Below are positions 57,902 through 64,000 of a DNA stretch of 64,000 bases, piece by piece. Source of the DNA: Neurospora tetraspora (Eukaryota; Ascomycota; Sordariomycetes; Sordariales; Sordariaceae); NCBI RefSeq assembly GCF_033439725.1, contig NW_026944383.1, forward strand, positions 5,704,001-5,768,000. Direction: 5' to 3'. Position 1 is the stretch's first letter. Each line of letters starts with the position of its first letter. The translations under genes were made by a program, and so were the position numbers. The notes beneath the pieces were generated by a model. That model searched no databases and was not told the origin of the DNA. It worked only from the letters and a program-made list of their open reading frames with translations.

Positions 57902-59170
57902 AGGGATATGAAGAGGACGTTTGATACGAATGAGGTTGGGACCCATGAGCAGTCGCCAAATGTTCAACGGCAAATACCGTCGCGTATACGGAGCCGCAAA
58001 CATCCGGCGCTGCCCAACCTGCAGCTTATTCTACTATTCACCGCACACACCGCTTGATCGAGATAAACCTTTAAAAGGCATTCGGACCTGCATGTTTGCA
58101 GGTGCGAAGAGTCTTTCTCGCACTGGATTGCCTGCACCACCTCCTCCACGAATCGGAGCTTTCTTCTCGACGACATCCACAACGTTCGCCGATGATACAG
58201 AAATCTCTGCGATGCGTGGGTCTAAAGCGAACTGACGAGTAATCCGAACTTGCCAAGCTGGGCTGCGGGAGGAGTCTCAAACACGAGGTGTTTACTGACC
58301 CGCGATGGCCTGATATCATGGATAAGGTCCTAGAGTTGAAGAATGGTGGCAGCTTCCACAGTTAAAGAGCGAGCTATTGGTGCGCAATCCACTTATGGCT
58401 GATCACGTACACCACTTTACCGCATACACTCACAAGAGTGACAAATATCGCAAGAAAGGAACGTGGCTGGGGGAGTCCCAGTCTCGAAAGTATGGCTGGT
58501 TGCGGTTCGTAGTTCCATCAGATCTTTCGTTTAGATCTTTTCATGTAACGCTCTTTGTGCAACTTTCTGTTTGGCAATCATACTGTTCCTGAGTTCTGCT
58601 TTCCCGTGTGCCCAGAGGCGGCGTATATCGAGATGATATTCCTGCCCAACCTCGCTAGTAATCACCTCTGCATTGTATCGGACTTTGCCAAACACTCAGA
58701 GACTGAATGTCCTTCATTTCTCTTCAGGTCGGTCCCATACCGCCTCAGCAGCGTGTCAGTGCCCATAGCGCATAGTCCCAACCTGATTCACCCCATCCCT
58801 CATCCATGTCCTCAGATCGAATCATAGTCCAAGACTGTGCTTCTTGTCTTCTCAGCTCCTGTATTTTGATAGGACAGTGGTTACAACAGACAGGACAGCA
58901 TGGAACAAGGGGAGGAAGGGCCCGAAGGTGCTCATTCCTCTTCACATACGTCGACCTTCTTCCGCATATTCACTCTGCTTCCTCTTTACCTCCCTGACCC
59001 TCCATCGGAACACTCGTTGGCTGCCTCTAGTAAGATACTTCGACAGAGTTGCTCACGATTTCCTCCACACATTTCTCCGTGGCATCAGCGAGCACGCTAT
59101 AAACGAGCGGAATGCCGTTGTAACTTGTCATATACTCCCAACCGAACCATTACCAGCTTTGTCCTGGTGG
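57902..59170. other. Intergenic region
   Basis: About 1.3 kb. Open frames on both strands lack conserved features, and no continuation of the adenylation-domain C-terminus is seen. Nothing supportable. Confidence 0.45.
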
Positions 59171-59690
59171 TCACCTAAAATACTGGTACCCTATGTCTGC
59201 CATCCTCTCGTTCCTGGCTTCTAGGTCGCCAACCTTCTTCTGGAGATTGCTAATGTGAGCTAGAGTACCTCTAGCTTGAGGAACCTGGGCAAAAGCCATC
59301 TTTTCGGTAAAAGAGGTGCTTGTACATCTCGATTTAGGTCTTATCCTATCTTTAACTGGCCGACCTCATACCTAGTCTCCTGGTGGTCTAGATGAGATCT
59401 TTCCCAACCCAGCCGTCGCAAGAACACATTGAAAATACCCTAGATACCTCTATGGATTGGCGAAGGCATCGAAAGGTTTAACTTACAGATGCGGTTGCCA
59501 AGTCTACCTCATCCACCATCTCGGAAGCTGAAGGTGCGGCAGCGTGAGGTTCTGTTTGCTGCGTATCATCGGATAATTGCCCCGTTGGATGAGAGGTTTG
59601 CTTCACCTCGGCCAAGAGAGCTGGCTCTATCGGTGGCTGGCATATTCAATACCGGGATCAGCTTGTCCACCACGACATTAGGGCTTTGAT
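59171..59690 (-). pseudogene. Fragment of a third coiled-coil family member
   Basis: On the minus strand, 59317-59171 encodes AHISNLQKKVGDLEARNERM and a stop. It aligns with the end of the copy at 60.2 kb (KEKNLEKKVAELEDENKTMK). Further upstream, 59686-59487 gives TEPHAAAPSASEMVDEVDLATAS followed by a GTAAGT donor, similar in character to the Ser/Ala/acidic part of member 1. The region between has stops, and no N-terminal domain was found. Probably a decayed paralog. Confidence 0.45.
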
Positions 59691-60209
59691 GAGGGAACAA
59701 AACGCCTAGGGTGGATGTCAAAAGTGAAAACGCATGGGAAAGTTAACACAGGGGTTTGAGCTTGTCTGAATGGGAATACTGAGCATAATGCTCTTTACTA
59801 TCCCTCGTTTTTGTCGAGCTGAACTGATTACCTTTGCCCAAATTATAGTCACGAAATCACTTGAAGGGTGGTGCGTGGAGCAAAAAAGTGTGGTGAGCTG
59901 AGTTCAGCTCTTGTTGTTTATCGTTTTTCCCCGACCTTATGGTATCAGCCTAGGAGCTCCTCTCTTGTTGCTTGCCTTTTGTGTCCCATTTGCCCGTTCT
60001 GGCCATTGACACTCTGACCGTTGACAGACCCGAGTTGACCAAAGCTATCATCCTCGTCGTCAAATTTTTCAGTAAGGCGAACCCCTTCCCTTCGAAACAG
60101 GACCCGAACTCCGAGCTAAAACGAACAAACAAAACCATTATCCCTTATCCGACTCTATCTCTGCCATTCCTGTTCCTTTCAAGTCGGTCCCATATTGCCC
60201 TTGACCGGC

Positions 60210-61165
60210 CTATTTCTTCACAAGCATGGCCAAGGCACTGATGCCCTCCTTCATCGTTTTGTTCTCGTCCTCGAGCTCAGCAACCTTCTTTTCGAGATTC
60301 TTCTCTTTTTGGGAAGCCTGAATAACCGAGTCGCGAGAAATATCAAGAGCAGCCATCGAATTGGTGAAATTGCTCCTCAGCATCCCCGTATACTCCCCGA
60401 GCTTGGCGAGGCCCTTCTCCAGCTCCGCGTTGTCCTTCTTCAACTCGGCGACCTCATCTTCAAGGCCCTTGATCTTTGCCTCCTTCCTCGTGATGTCCTT
60501 CTCAAGGTCCATCTTCTCGGCCAAAAGCACTTCGAACTTGTCATACTGTTTTACCTCATTCTTGATCAGGTTCTCCTTGAGGCACTTGACCTCCGCGTTC
60601 TCCTCCTTGAGGCGCTTGTTCTCAGCGCAAAGCTTTTCGATCTGGCTGCTGTAGTTCTGGCAGGCGCCCTTTAAGAAGGCTTCATGGGCGGCAGTATGCT
60701 CGCTCTGGAGCTTCTTCTTCTCGTCGGCATGCTCCTCCTCGAGCTTAGCGATCTTGGCCTTGAACCTGGCAATGATACTGCTGCCCTGCTCTGGGGTGAG
60801 GCCAACCTCAGGCTTGCCGTAGACTGGAAGCACAAAAGGTTAGAATCAGGAATCGACAAAAGCTCCTTGTTTTCACTTCATTTCCAGGTTGTACTCACTG
60901 TAGCGGCTCCACATCAACTCATCCGCAACGAGCGCCTTGAGCGCGTCGACTTGGTCGCGAGATATCTGCCCCTGGTAGAAGGCGCCGTACTCGTCGACGA
61001 ACTTGGTGACGTACGGGCCTTCAACTTTGGTTTTGAACTCTTTTTCGAGCTCTTCTGTGGTGAGGTTGTGGTGAGGTTGGGGTGAAGCTTGATGACTTCG
61101 GAGAACAGGTAGCTGTGGTACGAGTGGTACACAGGCTTGGTCTTGTCGTCTTGGTTGCCAGACAT
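60210..61165 (-). pseudogene. Coiled-coil protein, family member 2, frameshifted by an 11-bp duplication
   Basis: Exon 1 61165-60899, intron 60898-60824 (75 bp, GTGAGT...CTAACC...CCAG), exon 2 60823-60210. The N-terminal domain starts MSGNQDDKTKPVYHSY, with LHPNLTT in one frame and EELEKEFKTKVEGPYVTKF in the next. The break coincides with a perfect 11-bp tandem duplication (61057-61078). Without one copy the frame runs through to DELMWSRY, the intron, YGKPEVGL and a long coiled coil ending MLVKK, about 289 residues. The domain, coiled coil and intron position match the gene at 10.9-12.4 kb. It could be a sequencing artefact, a strain-specific null allele, or a real pseudogene. Function unknown. 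Confidence 0.75.
61057..61078. repeat. Perfect 11-bp tandem duplication
   Basis: GTGGTGAGGTT occurs twice in direct succession (61057-61067 and 61068-61078) inside the coding exon. Eleven is not a multiple of three, so it shifts the frame. Confidence 0.95.
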
Positions 61166-62329
61166 CTTGAAGTTGAGGTAAGTGGCAGGGGAGAGTTCCT
61201 TGCAAAAGTGAGGGCGACAAGGATGAGGTTGAGCGGAGATTCGGATTTTGGCTTGGTTTGCTCAGTGTTGGTTTCGGCGGCAGGAGCGTCGGTGAGGTAA
61301 GTGCAAGGAGGAAGTTCTTGCGGGGTGTGAGAAGGAGTGAAGGAGGAAGGTAGAGGTAGAGTTGATCTTGCTGCTTTTGATTCCTGACTGCTTGGAGTTC
61401 TGGCAAGCGCAACTGAAAAAGTGCGAGTGCAAGTGGAAGTCGAAAGCTGTCGCAAGATTCAACAAGGAAGAGAAGGAGAAGGCGGAAAAGGCAGCGCGGG
61501 GTACTGCTGATTAGATGTGGAAGTCGTCTGAAGTCGACGCAAAATTTCAAACGGAGAAGGCAGAATAGGCACACGCGGGGCACAATACTATTGAGATATT
61601 GTGAGAGTCTTTCGGTCGTCCTGTGTCTGGTTCCAGCTGTTGACGACTGGCAGTGAGTATTGAAGACCGGACGGTGAATTATGAACTTGATATTGGAAGG
61701 AACGGAGAAGGCATACACGTTCATGGTCAGCTGGGGTTACGTATACCTCCTTGGAATCATTACCGGCCTGACGCTCCAAGTAGTAGGGCTTCCAGTCCTT
61801 TTGGGGAGTCAAGGAGTTATCAGGGCAGGTACGGAACTCAGGTATTGTTCAAAACCATTGAACATTAGCTTTGAATAAGGCAGGTCCATCCTCAGAGTTT
61901 TTACCCTCATCGTCACCTTCCAGGTCCGATGGGGTGGAGGCGCACTTGATAGGATGCAATGGGCTGGACAGCGGGGGTAGCGACGGCGGGCCTAGGGATT
62001 GGTAGAAAGTAGGCATTGATGGATCTTGTATGATGCTCGGTCGCAGTCTTGATCTTTGCGTGTGTGTTCTTCTTGGGCGCCATCGTGCTGCTATTGTTGC
62101 TGTCGCGGTTGCTACTACTGCTGTTGTAGTGGTTCTGTTCTTCGAATTAGCCCTGAACTCCTAGTATGGGATCCCAAGAACTTACCTCAGTTGAATCCGA
62201 ATGCGATGAGAGATTTCAGCATACGGGACATGTCAAGCCATTGTGGACGAAAACCTACCTACCTTAACTTCTTCGTTTCAACCGAGTTAACTAATGGAAT
62301 CCCAAATCCCTCCTCTCCTCAAAAGTCAT
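61166..62329. other. Intergenic region
   Basis: Upstream region of the second coiled-coil gene plus spacer. The long minus-strand open frame here (to 61724) is entered only through the shifted frame and is Ser/Leu/Arg-rich without conserved features. Nothing else supportable. Confidence 0.4.
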
Positions 62330-63170
62330 CCCCTTCCACTCCTTCGCTCTCTCCGCCTCCTCATCCATTACCCTAGACATTCTGCTGGAAACTTCGATGT
62401 GGCAAACTCTCCTACGCTTTGTCGCATTCCGCTCCAAAAACATTCGCGACAACAAGACATTCCCTCCCGTAAAAGTTGAGGACTTTATAGTCTACCACCC
62501 ATAGTACGAGCAATATTACTAAAAGCTCCGTTTGAACGATTACCTCGACCCTATCAAATAGACCGAGAGAATAGTAACCCGAAATACCATAGCGAACAAA
62601 TCAACATTCGATGTCCACAGCCCCCAATACATCGATCGCACCCAGAACATGATTACCGAACTCTATGCTGTCATGGCAACATCTCTTGTGGGAATGGTCC
62701 TCCCGAGCTCCTACCCCTGTTCTGGACTCGAATTCCCGGAGGAGGAGATGGCATATAACTTGTTCCCAGGAAACGAGAGAGAGATAAACCTCTCCTTCAA
62801 CATCTGGGCTTCCTCCTCATGGACCTAGGCCATCGCCAGATCCATAGCCTGATGAATCTGCTGTAGCCCCCCATTGTATATTGTATGTATTTCATCATCG
62901 CAAGCTATTGTCGAGTTGGCAACTGTTGTTATGGCAGGACGCTATCGGCGCCATTGTGACGGGGCTAGGAGTGACTCCCCGAAGATTCTTCTGTCTCGGT
63001 TTGTGAGCGGTTTGTTGTCGGATGACTCTCCATCGCCTGCTCACCGGGGCAGAGTCATATTGATGGCTGAGGGGGACGAAGGCACCCATGATATCCAGAA
63101 GACCGCCGGAGAGGCCATCACCCACTACCTGACACTATGTCTTGAAGAATATATGCGAGATGTGGAATAA
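62330..63170 (+). pseudogene. Decaying reading frame, unknown family
   Basis: One plus-strand frame gives protein-like text broken by about six stops. It reads LDILLETSMWQTLLRFVAFRSK, then FPPVKVEDFIVYHP, a stop, then TFDVHSPQYIDRTQNMITEL and AYNLFPGNEREINLSFNIWASSS. The same frame continues openly at 62874-63167 with DGARSDSPKILLSRFVSGLL and a helical end (EAITHYLTLCLEEYMRDVE). Persistence of coding-like sequence in a single frame over 840 bp suggests a dead gene rather than chance. Family unknown. An intron near 62,820-62,890 is possible. Confidence 0.4.
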
Positions 63171-63633
63171 GCATTTTCACCCTTTGCATCTTCAACCCTG
63201 TGAGCAATGAGGGCAGTATTCGTCTTTTCCTTGATAGTTGTACTCGACACAAGTAGACTTCTACCCCCCAAGTAGGCTACCCAACTTCCTGATTTTTCCA
63301 CTACGATAGCAATGATCCCGTTTTGATCAGATGGAAGAAACGAAAGTCCTCGAGACAAGGCATCCGTACACATAGTGGAGTTAAGACAAAGAGGGGCAAA
63401 GAGGCAAATAGAACTTGAAGGAATAATCGAATGAGAAACATTATTTCGTAAACGACAATAGGCAGTCCTGAGGTGACACAATAAGTCACTAGATGTCAGA
63501 GAATTCTTGTAGTCTGGACTGAAGACATTCAGTTGTTCAGAGCACACGTTGAATAGTGATTACAAGCACGTGAGGCCTTCGTGCCTCTAGACTGGATGTA
63601 CCTAACTAAGCGTCTCGAACTGGGAGTCCTAGC
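63171..63633. other. Spacer
   Basis: A 140-codon minus-strand frame (63547-63125) exists but has no features pointing to a real protein. Nothing else seen. Confidence 0.35.
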
Positions 63634-63942
63634 CTGACGCTCCTGATCCGGAAGTACCTACCTTAGATTCTGCCTTTTGGCAGATTGAGCTCACGAGGGG
63701 AGCTGAGGGCAATAGCGATGACGATATGGACGATATCTTTAGCATTGGCGATGGATAAGACAGGGAAAGCAACACTAGCGTGAGCGACGAAGAAGACGCC
63801 GCCGCCGCCCCAGCCAACAACGTTGACGTCCAAACTCCTGATCGGAACGGACCCGCCAACGAGAACCTCGAGAATGGCCAGTACTTCACGCCGCCTCCGC
63901 CGTCTGGCGCCACATCAACAGATTTACCTCCTCTCGCCTAGA
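63634..63942 (+). pseudogene. C-terminal gene fragment with an internal stop
   Basis: A frame of about 100 codons reads PDAPDPEVPTLDSAFWQIEL, then an acidic stretch (NSDDDMDDIFSIGDG), a TAA, then DRESNTSVSDEEDAAAAPA and ending YFTPPPPSGATSTDLPPLA. Acidic, Ser-rich sequence on both sides of the stop in the same frame indicates one former coding region. The frame begins after a TAG, so the 5' part is missing or in another exon. Confidence 0.45.
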
Positions 63943-64000
63943 GTTCACTTGCCCGCACGCACCAAAAACTTACAGGTACGCACTTTTTCCATCAGTCAGC
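63943..64000. other. Window edge
   Basis: 58 bp downstream of the fragment. Nothing recognisable. Confidence 0.3.

Noticed and set aside
60873-61724. 283-codon minus-strand frame reading into the coiled-coil gene
   Set aside because: Its upstream part is Ser/Leu/Arg-rich without conserved features. Only its last 65 codons match the family, and the true N-terminus is in another frame shifted by the 11-bp duplication.

Overview
The window looks like nuclear DNA of a filamentous ascomycete, most likely a Neurospora-like sordariomycete. GC-balanced islands carry genes with short introns (GT...CTAAC...AG). They alternate with very AT-rich blocks whose transposon remains carry many C-to-T and G-to-A changes, mostly at CpA/TpG. 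That is the pattern left by repeat-induced point mutation (RIP). The species call is inference; no rRNA, tRNA or marker gene fixes it.

Layout. 1-10,882: RIP-mutated block with a short LTR element (887-2833) and a minus-strand Ty1/copia element (3224-10882). 10,939-25,876: gene island with a coiled-coil protein, two small paralogous genes of unknown function (13.6 and 15.8 kb), GAR transformylase of purine synthesis (17.6 kb), a multi-pass membrane protein (19.1-21.5 kb), a DUF1917-like protein (22.7-24.3 kb) and most of a SAT4/rhodopsin-like membrane protein gene. 25,877-37,897: a PIF/Harbinger DNA transposon that has split that SAT4 gene near codon 10. Inside its transposase lies a complete Ty3/gypsy element (26,755-35,186), and inside the gypsy reverse transcriptase lies a 185-bp solo LTR. 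Each of the three insertions has its own target-site duplication. 37,898-48,187: second gene island with the first codons of the SAT4 gene, a 962-residue protein of unknown function, an AsaB/CmcJ-type oxygenase-like protein and a TmpA-like membrane flavoprotein. 48,188-55,794: a block of roughly 80% AT bounded by a 65-bp inverted repeat and holding a degenerate tandem array. 55,795-64,000: a truncated adenylate-forming enzyme gene, two further copies of the coiled-coil family (one with an 11-bp tandem duplication that shifts the frame, one a fragment) and decaying reading frames.

How the parts relate. Only the purine gene belongs to a clear metabolic pathway. The rest is a mix of fungal membrane and accessory genes beside transposon graveyards. 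The coiled-coil family occurs three times within 50 kb with a conserved intron position, and the small pair at 13.6 and 15.8 kb shares an exon of identical length. Both point to local lineage-specific duplication. The TmpA-like gene and the degenerate adenylate-forming gene face away from each other across the last AT-rich block. The best-supported result is the gene > Harbinger > gypsy > solo LTR stack, which can be ordered in time from the sequence alone.
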